This document shows positions 18,621-27,392 of a DNA stretch of 34,110 nt, piece after piece. Origin of the DNA: an uncultured Planktomarina sp. (lineage in GTDB: Bacteria; Pseudomonadota; Alphaproteobacteria; Rhodobacterales; Rhodobacteraceae); NCBI GenBank assembly GCA_905182325.1, contig CAJJBD010000023.1, positions 1 to 34,110 on the forward strand. Direction: 5' to 3'. Each line of letters begins with the position of its first letter. The stretch's first letter is position 1. The notes beneath the pieces were generated by a model that saw only the letters and a list, made by a program, of their open reading frames with translations, had not been told where the DNA came from and searched no databases. Position numbers and translations under genes: made by a program.

Positions 18621-19232
18621 TTAAAGTATTATTAGTTTTTGCTCTTTTTTTATCTCTGCAGAAATTTTTTCCACACCTTTTGTAAAAATTATTCGATCAT
18701 CATTTATCAAATCACCAAGTAAAGATTGCATTACTTCAGCATCTGGATGCTGGATGTGTAAGTTTTGGAGACGGCATTTGCTATCAGATAAATCAAGACA
18801 GGGGTGGAAACCATCGTGCCATTCAATCAATGCTGGGCCATAGCCTCCAAAAGGAAGTTCCCCAGACTTAGTGACAGAAATCTCCCACGTGTATTTGCCA
18901 CGTTGAAGTTTTACCGGCGCACCAAACTTAGGACCTAATTGCGTAAGCGTATCCCTAATATTTTTAGTAGCTAGGATCCAACCTACTAAACGTGGCGGTC
19001 CCACAAAATTATCGAGTCCAAACCAGCGAGCAGATGCAGGATTAGCAGCAGTTCGATCAATTGCAATGGTTTCCAGGTAACAGGTTGGTCCCATCCCCCA
19101 AAGGTCATTGTGCGTGCCAAAATATTTATGTTTACCATTTCCTGTAGGCAACTCAGTAAGCGCATTGCCAACCCACTCTGTCGCTATGTTAAGAGAAGTA
19201 CCGGCTGCCACAAGGTGATCTAAAGTAAGCAT
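18621..19232 (-). CDS. Glyoxalase-like (VOC, Glyoxalase_3-type) protein downstream of methylmalonyl-CoA mutase
   Basis: A 203-aa protein of the VOC superfamily, beginning LTLDHLVAAG with the typical first-strand His6 and continuing with YLETIAIDRTAANP, LVGWILAT and PALIEWHDGFHP. The pattern fits the Glyoxalase_3 (PF13468) group, whose reactions are mostly unknown. ATG 19232 has AGAGGA 5 nt upstream, and the gene starts 30 bp after scpA, so they should share a transcript. Methylmalonyl-CoA epimerase is also a VOC enzyme and is needed between PccAB and the mutase. This protein is longer and does not look like the standard epimerase, so a role in that step is only a hypothesis. Confidence 0.8.
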   Translation of the reverse strand: MLTLDHLVAAGTSLNIATEWVGNALTELPTGNGKHKYFGTHNDLWGMGPTCYLETIAIDRTAANPASARWFGLDNFVGPPRLVGWILATKNIRDTLTQLGPKFGAPVKLQRGKYTWEISVTKSGELPFGGYGPALIEWHDGFHPCLDLSDSKCRLQNLHIQHPDAEVMQSLLGDLINDDRIIFTKGVEKISAEIKKEQKLIIL

Positions 19233-19262
19233 GGTTATCCTCTATAACTTCGCTTTGGTATT

Positions 19263-21389
19263 TTACGCGCGTGCTTGTCGTATAAGGTTTAATACTTCCT
19301 GAGCTGCAGTTGGAATATTAGTGCCTGGCCCAAAAATAGCAGCTACACCCGCAGCTTTCAAGAAATCGTAATCTTGCTGAGGTATTACACCACCACAAAC
19401 AACAATAATTTCCTCTGCGTCAGCTGCTTTCAGTGCCTCAATTAGCTTTGGTGCAAGGGTTTTGTGACCTGCGGCTTGGCTTGAAATACCTACGACGTGC
19501 ACATCATTGTCAACAGCATCTTGAGCAGCTTCCTCTGGGGTTTGAAACAATGGCCCCACATCTACATCAAACCCTATATCAGCAAAGGCACTAGCGATAA
19601 CTTTAGCCCCCCTATCGTGACCATCTTGACCCATTTTAACTACCAGAATGCGTGGTCTCCGACCCTCAGTTTTTGCGAAATCTTCAACAGATCTCTGAAT
19701 GGCTTGAAAATCCTCATCATCCTCATAAACCGCACCATATACACCCGCCAATGTCTTCACCTCCGCTCGATGTCGGCCAAATGTACCTTCCATCGCTAAT
19801 GAAACTTCACCCACAGTTGCGCGATGGCGCACAGCTTCAATCGCTGCCTCTAAAAGATTACCACCCTCCTCACAACGACGTCCCAACTCAAGCAAAGCGT
19901 CTTCGCAAGCTAGTTTATCTCGAGTTCTACGAATTTTTTTCAGTTTAATTACCTGAGCTTCACGGACTTCGTCGTTATTAATATCACGGACCTCAATATC
20001 TGGTTGAGTTTCGATTTGGTGTTTATTGACCCCAATAATGACCTCTTCTCCACGATCTATAAGGGCTTGTCGCCGGGCAGCACTTTCCTCTATTTTCAAC
20101 TTGGGCATTCCACTTGCAACGGCTTTGGTCATTCCACCCAATTGCTCAACTTCTTCAATAAGAAGCCACGCCTCGTCTATCATATCAGCTGTGAGCTTTT
20201 CTACATAATAAGAACCTGCTAGGGGATCTATAACATTGGTAACACCAGTTTCCTCTTGTAAGATCAGTTGGGTATTTCGTGCAATGCGGGCAGAAGTTTC
20301 TGTTGGTAATGCAATTGCTTCATCGAAGCTATTGGTATGCAACGACTGAGTGCCACCTAAGACAGCTGACATTGCTTCAAAAGCTGTGCGGACAATGTTG
20401 TTATACGGATCTTGCTCTTGCAGGCTAACACCTGAAGTCTGACAGTGGGTTCGGAGCATACTTGATTTTGGGTTTTTTGGTTCAAATTCAGCCATGACAC
20501 GGTGCCACAGCACCCGTGCCGCACGTAGTTTTGCTGCCTCCATGAAGAAGTTCATACCAATGGCAAAAAAGAAGGAAAGCCGGCCTGCAAAGGCATCTAC
20601 ATCCATCCCGCGCGATATCGCTACACGCACGTATTCTCGACCGTCAGCAATTGTGTAAGCCAGCTCTTGAACCAAATTGGCTCCCGCTTCCTGCATATGG
20701 TAGCCACTTATAGAGATTGAGTTGAATTTGGGCATTTCTGCTGCAGTGAACTCAATAATATCTGCGACGATGCGCATCGAAGGCTTTGGCGGATATATAT
20801 AAGTATTACGAACCATAAACTCTTTCAGAATATCATTCTGAATAGTACCTGACAGGGAAGCCTTCTCAACACCTTGCTCTTCAGCAGCCACAATGAAAGA
20901 AGCCAAAACAGGTATAACTGCCCCATTCATAGTCATGGATACAGAAATCTTATCCAAAGGAATACCATCAAATAAAGTTTTCATATCTTCAACACTGTCA
21001 ATCGCCACTCCAGCTTTGCCAACGTCTCCCACCACCCGAGGGTGATCACTGTCGAACCCACGGTGAGTGGCGAGGTCAAAGGCGACAGAGACGCCCTGCT
21101 GCCCAGCAGATAGACCCTTACGGTAAAAGGCATTGGACTCTTCAGCAGTAGAAAATCCCGCATACTGCCTTATTGTCCAAGGTCTGCCTGCGTACATAGT
21201 AGCTTTCACACCACGAATGTAGGGCGCCTCACCAGGAATGTCCTTAATATGCTCCAAGCCATCTAAATCTTCAGAAGTATACAACGGCTGAACGTCAATC
21301 CCTTCAAGCGTTCTCCAGGTTAGCTCTTCTACAGACTTCCCCCGCAATTCTTTTTCAGCCATTTGGCTCCAAGACTTTTTACTTACCAC
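19263..21389 (-). CDS. scpA: Methylmalonyl-CoA mutase (adenosylcobalamin-dependent)
   Basis: Interconverts (R)-methylmalonyl-CoA and succinyl-CoA using coenzyme B12, the last step of propionyl-CoA assimilation. The 708-aa single-chain protein has the substrate barrel with [16 protein letters not shown] near residue 84, [11 protein letters not shown] and [13 protein letters not shown], and a C-terminal cobalamin domain with GQDGHDRG, where His591 (approximate) ligates cobalt. The start is GTG at 21389 with GGGAG 7 nt upstream. It is followed by the VOC and J-domain genes and is near pccA and pccB on the same strand. No cobalamin riboswitch features were seen in the 101-bp gap upstream. Confidence 0.96.
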   Translation of the reverse strand: MVSKKSWSQMAEKELRGKSVEELTWRTLEGIDVQPLYTSEDLDGLEHIKDIPGEAPYIRGVKATMYAGRPWTIRQYAGFSTAEESNAFYRKGLSAGQQGVSVAFDLATHRGFDSDHPRVVGDVGKAGVAIDSVEDMKTLFDGIPLDKISVSMTMNGAVIPVLASFIVAAEEQGVEKASLSGTIQNDILKEFMVRNTYIYPPKPSMRIVADIIEFTAAEMPKFNSISISGYHMQEAGANLVQELAYTIADGREYVRVAISRGMDVDAFAGRLSFFFAIGMNFFMEAAKLRAARVLWHRVMAEFEPKNPKSSMLRTHCQTSGVSLQEQDPYNNIVRTAFEAMSAVLGGTQSLHTNSFDEAIALPTETSARIARNTQLILQEETGVTNVIDPLAGSYYVEKLTADMIDEAWLLIEEVEQLGGMTKAVASGMPKLKIEESAARRQALIDRGEEVIIGVNKHQIETQPDIEVRDINNDEVREAQVIKLKKIRRTRDKLACEDALLELGRRCEEGGNLLEAAIEAVRHRATVGEVSLAMEGTFGRHRAEVKTLAGVYGAVYEDDEDFQAIQRSVEDFAKTEGRRPRILVVKMGQDGHDRGAKVIASAFADIGFDVDVGPLFQTPEEAAQDAVDNDVHVVGISSQAAGHKTLAPKLIEALKAADAEEIIVVCGGVIPQQDYDFLKAAGVAAIFGPGTNIPTAAQEVLNLIRQARA

Positions 21390-21452
21390 CGGTGAGCTCC
21401 CTTTATCATGGCCACCTGATTAAATATTTTCTACTTTGCCCCTTCGCTTGTA

Positions 21453-21475
21453 TGCTCAAAACGTTTATATGAGCA
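21453..21475. promoter_or_regulatory. Inverted repeat upstream of the DUF4174 gene
   Basis: TGCTCA, 11 nt, then TGAGCA, ending 15 bp before the DUF4174 start in the gap divergent from scpA. It could be an operator or a 5'-UTR hairpin. Arms are perfect but short. Confidence 0.3.
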
Positions 21476-21490
21476 GACAAAGGAGATATT

Positions 21491-21937
21491 ATGTTAAATC
21501 GAATTTTTGCTGTGTTTTTTGGTATCACAATACTAAGTTCATCCGCTACAGCAGGCGAAACATTAGCAGCCTGGCAGGCTAATCCATCGCGTATATTTTC
21601 GACCTCAGATGTTGACCTATCAGATATGGTTTGGGTTGCACGTCCACTAGTTATTTTTGCCAACAGTCCCTTAGATCCAACTTTTAAAGAGCAAATGGCT
21701 CTGTTGCAAGAAGGTTTAGATGTGATCTTGGAACGAGATGTAATGATAGTCGTTGATACAAACCCAAAATTAAAAACCGCTCTCCGTGAAAACCTAAGGC
21801 CCAAGGGGTTCGTGTGGGTGTTAATTGGTAAGGACGGCAACGTGAAATTAAGAAAACCGTTTGCCTGGGATATGCGGGAACTAAGCCGTGTAATTGACAA
21901 AATGCCAATGCGCCAACAGGAAATCAAAAAGCCATGA
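21491..21937 (+). CDS. DUF4174 secreted protein
   Basis: A 148-aa protein with a hydrophobic N-terminus (about 4-20, ISSSATAG-type end near residue 22), so probably exported to the periplasm. The mature part has a thioredoxin-like pattern without active-site cysteines: RPLVIFANSPLDPTFKEQM, a VDTNP segment, LRPKGFVWVLIGKDG and KLRKPFAWDMREL. This matches DUF4174, of unknown function and frequent in Rhodobacteraceae. AGGAG is 6 nt before ATG 21491. It is the only plus-strand gene inside the propionyl-CoA block and is divergent from scpA and convergent with pccA. Why it sits there is unknown. Confidence 0.85.
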   Translation: MLNRIFAVFFGITILSSSATAGETLAAWQANPSRIFSTSDVDLSDMVWVARPLVIFANSPLDPTFKEQMALLQEGLDVILERDVMIVVDTNPKLKTALRENLRPKGFVWVLIGKDGNVKLRKPFAWDMRELSRVIDKMPMRQQEIKKP

Positions 21938-22001
21938 GCCATTGCGCACAACAGGGCCTTGAGTTCAAGATAGAAAATGGTTGCAGTAATTGAATTCAAA
22001 A

Positions 22002-23999
22002 TCACTCAAATTCCATTATTACTTCATCTACCGCAAGGCTACTGCCAGTTAGCACATTGATTTCTTTTACAACTGACTTTTTCTCCGCCCGAAGAATATT
22101 TTCCATTTTCATCGCCTCAATTGTACATAAGGCTTGCCCTTCCTGCACCTCATCACCAACATTAACATCGACCTTAATAAGCAGACCAGGCATTGGGCAA
22201 AGAAGGAGTTTAGATGTATCCTCTGCCGTTTTTGTCAACATTAATTTGGCTAATTCTGTTTGGCGTGGACTACGAACATTCACTATCATATCAGCGCCAC
22301 GAAACCGGACCCTAAATCCACTTGTTCGTTTTTCGACCTTTAGTGCGATATCCTCCCCATCAACGTTCATCAACGCCATAGATTGACCCGGTGTCCAGTC
22401 GCTGGACACACGGTTACTGCCAGTTTCAAAATGAACAGTAGAGCCATTCGGATCAGCAGAAATCGTTACTGGAAACTCATGTCCCTGAAGGCTAACTATC
22501 CAGTCGTCTCGAACACGTCGGGTATGATTGTCCATACGACCAGAAACCCGAGTACGTCGGATCTCACCTAATCGATACATTGCCGCAGCACAGGCAGCCA
22601 CAGTTTTTAATGTTTTATGTGGCAGCTCAACTCCCTGAAATCCATCTGGATATTCCTCCTCAATAAAGGCAGTCGTTATGTCGCCAGAACAAAATTTTGG
22701 GTGGTCCATCACAGCAGATAAAAACGGTATATTATGCCCAATCCCCTCAATTTCAAAAGCATCTAACGCATTACGCATTTGTACAATAGCATCATCTCGG
22801 CTTGGGGCCCAAGTGCATAATTTTGCGATCATTGGGTCATAGTACATACTGATTTCGCCACCTTCGTATACCCCAGTATCATTGCGAACCACCATCATTT
22901 CACTGCTGCTCTCACTTGGAGGCTGATACTTTCTTAATCGACCAATAGAAGGTAAAAAACCACGGTAAGGATCTTCTGCATAGAGGCGGCTTTCAATTGC
23001 CCAACCATTAATTACGACATCCTTTTGGGCTATACTCAGTACCTCTCCGTTAGCTACTCGGATCATTTGTTCAACCAAATCAATTCCAGTTATCAATTCT
23101 GTCACAGGGTGCTCTACCTGCAACCGGGTATTCATTTCCAAAAAGTAAAAGTTCTGATCAACATCTACAATAAATTCCACAGTTCCTGCACTGGTGTACC
23201 CAACTGCTCTTGCCAGCGCGCATGATTGTTCACCCATCAGCTCACGAACTTCCGAGGTTAGAAATGAGCTGGGAGCCTCTTCAATAACTTTTTGATTCCG
23301 TCGCTGAATTGAGCATTCTCGCTCATTTAGGTAAATATAGTTCCCATGGCTATCAGCCAAAACTTGGATTTCTATATGCCTTGGTTGCGTGATAAATTTT
23401 TCAATGAAAATACGATCATCACCAAAACTTTTTGCCGCCTCATTCTTTGAAGATTGAAAACCTTCACGAACCTCTTCATCATTCCAGGCAATCCGCATGC
23501 CCTTACCACCACCACCAGCACTGGCTTTTATCATAACTGGGTAGCCAACTTCATTTGAAATTTTAACAGCTTCATCCGCATCATCAATAATGCCCATGAA
23601 ACCAGGAACAATATTCACTCCAGCGTCCTGAGCCAGTTTCTTAGATGTAATCTTATCGCCCATGCTCTCTATCGCACTCGCCGGTGGTCCAATAAAAATC
23701 ACATTTTCGGCCTCTAGAACCTCAGCAAAAACCTTATTCTCAGACAAAAACCCATATCCTGGATGCACTGCATCAGCACCAGTTTGACGTACTGCGTCCA
23801 TCACTTTTTCAATCACAATATAGGACTCATTAGCTGGAGCAGGACCAATATGAACTGCTTCATCAGCCATTTTCACGTGCAAAGCGTGGACATCCACATC
23901 AGAATAAATAGCAACAGTTTTAATCCCCATGGCTTGAGCAGATTTTATAATCCGACAGGCGATCTCACCACGATTAGCTATTAGAATTTTTTTAAACAT
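22002..23999 (-). CDS. pccA: Propionyl-CoA carboxylase alpha subunit (biotin carboxylase plus biotin carrier)
   Basis: Carboxylates its own biotin with ATP and bicarbonate so that PccB can make (S)-methylmalonyl-CoA. The 665-aa protein has a biotin carboxylase domain (FKKILIANRGEIACRI, ATP-grasp loop GGGGKGMRI, EMNTRLQVEHPVTE), a linker domain and a C-terminal biotinyl domain with EAMKMENIL, where Lys631 is the biotin site. I start at ATG 23999 (AAGGA 7 nt upstream) because the upstream residues of the open frame are unconserved. A strong intrinsic terminator ends 50 bp upstream, so pccA probably has its own promoter or depends on read-through. PccA and not acetyl-CoA carboxylase is supported by the length, pccB and scpA. 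Confidence 0.95.
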   Translation of the reverse strand: MFKKILIANRGEIACRIIKSAQAMGIKTVAIYSDVDVHALHVKMADEAVHIGPAPANESYIVIEKVMDAVRQTGADAVHPGYGFLSENKVFAEVLEAENVIFIGPPASAIESMGDKITSKKLAQDAGVNIVPGFMGIIDDADEAVKISNEVGYPVMIKASAGGGGKGMRIAWNDEEVREGFQSSKNEAAKSFGDDRIFIEKFITQPRHIEIQVLADSHGNYIYLNERECSIQRRNQKVIEEAPSSFLTSEVRELMGEQSCALARAVGYTSAGTVEFIVDVDQNFYFLEMNTRLQVEHPVTELITGIDLVEQMIRVANGEVLSIAQKDVVINGWAIESRLYAEDPYRGFLPSIGRLRKYQPPSESSSEMMVVRNDTGVYEGGEISMYYDPMIAKLCTWAPSRDDAIVQMRNALDAFEIEGIGHNIPFLSAVMDHPKFCSGDITTAFIEEEYPDGFQGVELPHKTLKTVAACAAAMYRLGEIRRTRVSGRMDNHTRRVRDDWIVSLQGHEFPVTISADPNGSTVHFETGSNRVSSDWTPGQSMALMNVDGEDIALKVEKRTSGFRVRFRGADMIVNVRSPRQTELAKLMLTKTAEDTSKLLLCPMPGLLIKVDVNVGDEVQEGQALCTIEAMKMENILRAEKKSVVKEINVLTGSSLAVDEVIMEFE

Positions 24000-24048
24000 T
24001 AAGAAATCCTTCTTATCATATCGCAACTTATGCCACGATATTCCGAGG

Positions 24049-24081
24049 AAAAAAACCGGTTCCAGCGATTGCTGAAACCGG
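24049..24081 (-). terminator. Strong intrinsic terminator just upstream of pccA
   Basis: On the minus strand CCGGTT, one mismatch and CAGC form a stem closed by loop AATC with GCTG and AACCGG, followed by seven T. It ends 50 bp before the pccA ATG and follows the 13-codon ORF. It would end transcripts arriving from pccB, or act as an attenuator. A GTTCC just after the small ORF could pair with GGAAC of the right arm as a weak alternative structure. Confidence 0.8.
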
Positions 24082-24098
24082 CTGAGGAAAGAAGGAAC

Positions 24099-24140
24099 TT
24101 ATGCATTTTCGAAAAGGTCAATTCCGAATCCACTTACCAT
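24099..24140 (-). CDS. Candidate 13-codon peptide ORF preceding the pccA-upstream terminator
   Basis: ATG at 24140 with AGGA 8 nt upstream encodes MVSGFGIDLFENA and stops 18 bp before the terminator stem. The arrangement (ribosome site, very short frame, hairpin with T-run, then a structural gene) looks like a leader peptide or a small mRNA/sRNA. The codons are not enriched for Val, Ile, Met or Thr, the amino acids that yield propionyl-CoA, so classical amino-acid attenuation is not supported. Upstream, TTGGGA, 17 nt and TAAATT could be a promoter. The frame could be accidental; conservation is untested. Confidence 0.3.
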   Translation of the reverse strand: MVSGFGIDLFENA

Positions 24141-24239
24141 CGTTATGCTTCCTAAATTTAAACCTGCATAGTGCACATCCCAAATAGGTGACCAAGTCAG
24201 CGTAAATCTGCACAATTAAGTTATTTGAGCCAAGCGAAT

Positions 24240-24599
24240 TCATGCCGACCAGCCCGGATCAAATATTTGCGGAAACGTACATTCTGCCTTCCCAAGGTCT
24301 ACTCGCAGCCTAGCTTCATACGACCACGGATCGAAGTCGTCCTCTGCCGGAAGAACCTCACGTTCAAAAAGCCAGGACAACCGACCAGTATCTAGATTGC
24401 CACGTTCAAAAGAATTTTCGCCAAAGTAGTCAATCAAAGCATGCAAAAAAGCCTCATCAGCCCTTCGATCAGGTGGGCGCCTATCCGCGTAACGTTCTCG
24501 ACGAATGATTTTTGTTGCCCCTTTTTTACTTGCCCGCCGGATAGTGAATTGAAAATCCGTTCCTGTAAGCCGGCCAGGAAACCCACGGTGCTTTTCCAT
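24240..24599 (-). CDS. Uncharacterised 119-aa protein between pccB and pccA
   Basis: I do not recognise this protein. It has no signal peptide or membrane helix. The N-terminal half is strongly basic (RRASKKGATKIIRRERYADRR-like segments around residues 20-45), followed by a helical FLHALIDYFGE (about 52-62) and an acidic, aromatic C-terminal part with DFDPWSYEARLRVDLG. The ATG at 24599 overlaps the stop of an upstream 34-codon frame (TGATG), which could supply translational coupling, as no Shine-Dalgarno precedes it; a GTG at 24602 is in frame. Its place between the two carboxylase subunits suggests an accessory role for the enzyme, but that is only context. Confidence 0.7.
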   Translation of the reverse strand: MEKHRGFPGRLTGTDFQFTIRRASKKGATKIIRRERYADRRPPDRRADEAFLHALIDYFGENSFERGNLDTGRLSWLFEREVLPAEDDFDPWSYEARLRVDLGKAECTFPQIFDPGWSA

Positions 24600-24703
24600 C
24601 ACAGGAATTTTTTCAAAGCGAGAGACGGGTCATAGCTTTTCGAAATATCTTTAGCGTTCCAACTATCAATATCCACATATTTTTTACAAAGGTATATTAT
24701 CAT
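24599..24703 (-). CDS. Candidate 34-codon ORF linking pccB to the 119-aa gene
   Basis: ATG at 24703 lies inside the last codons of pccB (20-nt overlap) and the TGA shares its A with the ATG of the next gene (TGATG). The peptide starts [19 protein letters not shown] and ends ALKKFL. GGA lies about 6 nt upstream of the ATG; an internal GTG would give 25 residues. The tight joins on both sides favour a real coupling ORF, but no family is recognised and it may only serve to carry ribosomes to the next start. Confidence 0.35.
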   Translation of the reverse strand: MIIYLCKKYVDIDSWNAKDISKSYDPSLALKKFL

Positions 24704-26216
24704 GCTTTTTCCATGGGTTTTTTAGGGATTTACCCCGAAGGCTTGCGAATGCCCTGCACACCCTACGACGGGTTGAACCAGGTATTATAACTTCATCAAT
24801 AAAACCCTTTTCAGCAGCTATAAATGGGTTAGCAAATCGCTCTTCATAGTCTGCTGTGTGTTGAGTAATTTTTTCCTGATTATTAAGAGCCGCCCTATGA
24901 ATGATCTCTGTTGCACCTTTAGCTCCCATTACGGCAATCTCAGCTGTCGGCCAAGCATAGTTAAAATCCCCGCGCAAGTGCTTAGAGGCCATTACGTCAT
25001 ACGCCCCCCCATAAGCTTTGCGAGTAATCACTGTCACCTTTGGAACTGTAGCTTCACCATAGGCAAACAAAAGCTTTGCGCCATGTTTGATAACCCCACC
25101 AAATTCTTGGCTGGTGCCCGGTAAGAATCCAGGTACGTCAACGAGCGTTAAGATAGGAATTTCAAATGCATCACAAAACCGTACAAAACGAGCCGCTTTT
25201 CTACTCGCATCAATATCTAAACATCCAGCCAACACCGTGGGCTGATTGGCGACAACACCCACCGTTGAACCCTCCATACGAATAAATCCAGTGAGTATGT
25301 TCTTGGCAAAATCTTCCTGAATTTCATAGAAATCGCTTTCATCAGAAACTTTTAGAATGAGCTCTTTCATATCATAAGGCTGATTTGGATTTTGTGGAAT
25401 AAGTGTATCTAAACTTGCCTCCACCCGAGAGGGGTCATCAAAAAATGGTCGTACCGGCGGCTTTTGCCGATTATTCAAAGGCAAGAAATCTATAAGCCGC
25501 CGCACCTCTGTGAGGGCAATAACATCATTTTCAAAAGCCCCGTCAGCTACCGAAGATTTTTTTGTATGTGTGGACGCACCACCCAATTCTTCTGCTGTGA
25601 CAATTTCATTTGTAACTGTTTTTACAACGTCAGGGCCAGTAACAAACATATAGCTACTATCCTTAACCATGAAAATGAAATCAGTCATTGCAGGCGAGTA
25701 TACTGCTCCACCTGCGCACGGACCCATAATGACACTAATCTGTGGTACGACACCTGATGCCATTACGTTGCGCTGAAATACTTCGGCATATCCTGCTAGG
25801 GATGCGACACCCTCCTGGATACGGGCACCTCCTGAGTCATTCAATCCTATAACTGGGGCGCCATTCTGCATCGCCATATCCATAATTTTACAAATTTTTT
25901 CAGCATGTGTTTCAGAAAGGGAGCCACCAAATACAGTAAAGTCTTGACTATAAACGTAAATCATTCTGCCATTAATTGTACCCCAACCGGTTACGACACC
26001 ATCACCTGGGAATTGTTGTTCATCCATGCCAAAATCAACACAACGGTGCGCTTTGAACATATCAAATTCTTCAAAGCTGTCATCATCAAGAAGTAAGTCA
26101 ACACGCTCACGTGCTGTAAGCTTCCCCTTGGCATGCTGGGCATCAATTCGGTTTTGCCCGCCACCCATGCGTGCGACGCCTCGACGCGCTTCTAGTTCTG
26201 TTAAAATTTTATTCAT
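24684..26216 (-). CDS. pccB: Propionyl-CoA carboxylase beta subunit (carboxyltransferase)
   Basis: Moves the carboxyl group from biotin on PccA to propionyl-CoA. The 510-aa protein has two crotonase-fold halves. The first contains [21 protein letters not shown] at the N-terminus and [16 protein letters not shown]. The second contains [31 protein letters not shown] and [21 protein letters not shown]. All are standard for PccB. GAGG is 8 nt before ATG 26216. It starts the minus-strand propionyl-CoA block. Rhodobacteraceae often have a divergent regulator gene beyond this start; here that side is occupied by gene fragments and no intact regulator is seen. Confidence 0.96.
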   Translation of the reverse strand: MNKILTELEARRGVARMGGGQNRIDAQHAKGKLTARERVDLLLDDDSFEEFDMFKAHRCVDFGMDEQQFPGDGVVTGWGTINGRMIYVYSQDFTVFGGSLSETHAEKICKIMDMAMQNGAPVIGLNDSGGARIQEGVASLAGYAEVFQRNVMASGVVPQISVIMGPCAGGAVYSPAMTDFIFMVKDSSYMFVTGPDVVKTVTNEIVTAEELGGASTHTKKSSVADGAFENDVIALTEVRRLIDFLPLNNRQKPPVRPFFDDPSRVEASLDTLIPQNPNQPYDMKELILKVSDESDFYEIQEDFAKNILTGFIRMEGSTVGVVANQPTVLAGCLDIDASRKAARFVRFCDAFEIPILTLVDVPGFLPGTSQEFGGVIKHGAKLLFAYGEATVPKVTVITRKAYGGAYDVMASKHLRGDFNYAWPTAEIAVMGAKGATEIIHRAALNNQEKITQHTADYEERFANPFIAAEKGFIDEVIIPGSTRRRVCRAFASLRGKSLKNPWKKHDNIPL

Positions 26217-26332
26217 GATATCACCCTCGTTCTTTATTCATATCCCCGAAACGTTAGAAAGCGAAGAATAAATTAGAATGTTAATATACTAGCTGTTGAA
26301 AAGTAAGGCGTTTAAGTCTGTTGAATCCTTGT

Positions 26333-26533
26333 TCATACAAAAATTATATAGTTAAGTTTTTTTGAGGTTTCAGGATTTAGGACAAGACGACTAACAATAT
26401 TACCAGCCACTAGATCATTTAGCGCCTCTGCCGCTTGATCCAAAGAGTACGTGGCCAACGGAATAGACAAATTCATAACGTTTTGAACGAACTTTAAAAG
26501 TTCCTGGAACTCTTCCAGTGTTCCAACATATGA
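26333..26533 (-). pseudogene. C-terminal remnant of a zinc-type alcohol dehydrogenase
   Basis: The minus strand encodes 66 residues ending in TGA at 26333: YVGTLEEFQELL, IPLATYSLDQAAEALNDL and GNIVSRLVLNP. This is the last part of a medium-chain (MDR) alcohol dehydrogenase. There is no start codon and a TGA lies immediately upstream, so the rest of the gene (zinc sites, nucleotide-binding fold) is gone. The last residues after LNP look like drift or extension. It abuts the DUF1810 piece within a few bases, marking a rearrangement joint near 26534. Confidence 0.75.
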
Positions 26534-26539
26534 TCAAAT

Positions 26540-26647
26540 ATGATGCTTGGGTACAGTGAACGAGCAGGGAATTATGGTATTGATACAGTTAAAGAGGCTA
26601 AAGCATTTATTTCCCATCCTACTTTATCAGCTACTACCTGCTGGGCT
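26540..26647 (+). pseudogene. Fragment resembling DUF1810
   Basis: The plus strand from 26540 reads GYSERAGNYGIDTVKEAKAF followed by ISHPTL. The pattern YGI-x4-EA-x-AF-xx-HP-x-L matches the middle of DUF1810 proteins (about 140 aa), where residues Y-I-x4-EA-x-AYL-x-HPxLG are typical. Only about 30 residues of resemblance remain. The frame then runs antisense into the reductase piece, so both ends of the domain are missing. The identification rests on one motif. Confidence 0.5.
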
Positions 26648-26655
26648 AGGCTAAC
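26648..26655. repeat. 8-bp direct repeat, copy 1, at the 3' edge of the reductase fragment
   Basis: AGGCTAAC, covering the stop codon of the ferredoxin-NADP reductase piece. The identical copy at 27387-27394 marks the other edge of that piece. Confidence 0.5.
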
Positions 26656-27392
26656 CCACAAAGGCCTTCTCAATTACATAGTCACCTGGATCAGAATTAG
26701 CACCCTCGCGTAGCCCATAATGTTCGAGAATACGTTTCGTGTCAGTGTTCAACCCCATAGATCCACAAACCATCGCGCGGTCGTTGGTGGCGTTGAAGTT
26801 GGTAATGTTTAGGTTTTCAAATAAACTTCCATCTTCTAGCGCTGTGGTGATACGGCCCATTTTAGCCGAGGTTTCGCGGGTAGTAGTCGGGTAGTAAAGC
26901 AATTTATGCTGCGCTTCTTCGCCCACTAAAATATCATTTTTAGTCTCTGCTATCAGCTCTTCGCCAAATTTGAGGTCTGCCAAGTCCCGGCAGGTATGGG
27001 TTAAAACCACCTAATTAAAACGCTCATAAGTTTCTGGCTCACGCAGTAGAGAGGCGAATGGCGCGATGCCTGTGCCAGTTGAGAAAAACCACATACGGTT
27101 GGCTCGTGTCAAAGCGTCATGCACCAGTGTGCCTACAGATTTCTGCTTCAAGATCAACTGGACGCCCACTTTGATATGCTGTAATTTGCTCGTAAGCAGG
27201 CCATTATCAACTTTGATAGAATAAAATTGTAAGGTTTCATCCCATGCTGGTGAGGAGATGGAATAAGCGCGTAGCAACAGTTTTTGCTTACCAGTTTCGG
27301 TGTGTGGATCACCCAAAAGGCCAATCATAACAAATTCACCTGAGCGAAACCGCATGGATGCAGGCCGTGTCACGCGAAACCGAAACAGGCTA
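26651..27392 (-). pseudogene. fpr: Ferredoxin/flavodoxin-NADP reductase, 5'-truncated and interrupted by an in-frame amber codon
   Basis: The minus strand encodes a recognisable Fpr: LFRFRVTRPASMRFRSGEFV, LLRAYSISSPAWDE (FAD site), STGTGIAPFASLLREPETYE (NADP site), YYPTTTRE, MVCGSMGLN and the C-terminal VIEKAFVG. About 25-30 N-terminal residues are missing before LFRFR. A TAG at 27013-27011 interrupts ERFN and VVLTHTCRD without a frame change; homologs carry a residue such as Lys there, and AAG to TAG needs one base change. Apart from these lesions about 245 codons remain intact, so the decay looks recent. Read-through cannot rescue it, because the N-terminus is also lost. A working copy is presumably elsewhere. 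Confidence 0.85.

Noticed and set aside
21390-21490. Cobalamin riboswitch controlling the B12-dependent mutase
   Set aside because: The gap is only 101 bp and shows no B12-box-like sequence or the required multi-stem fold.
24099-24140. Classical branched-chain amino acid attenuator leader
   Set aside because: The 13 codons include only one Val, one Ile and one Leu, so there is no run of regulatory codons.
26651-27373. Two separate small flavoprotein genes, or one gene with programmed amber read-through (including pyrrolysine)
   Set aside because: Both halves align continuously to one Fpr with only the TAG between, and the N-terminus is missing as well, so a pseudogene is the simpler reading.
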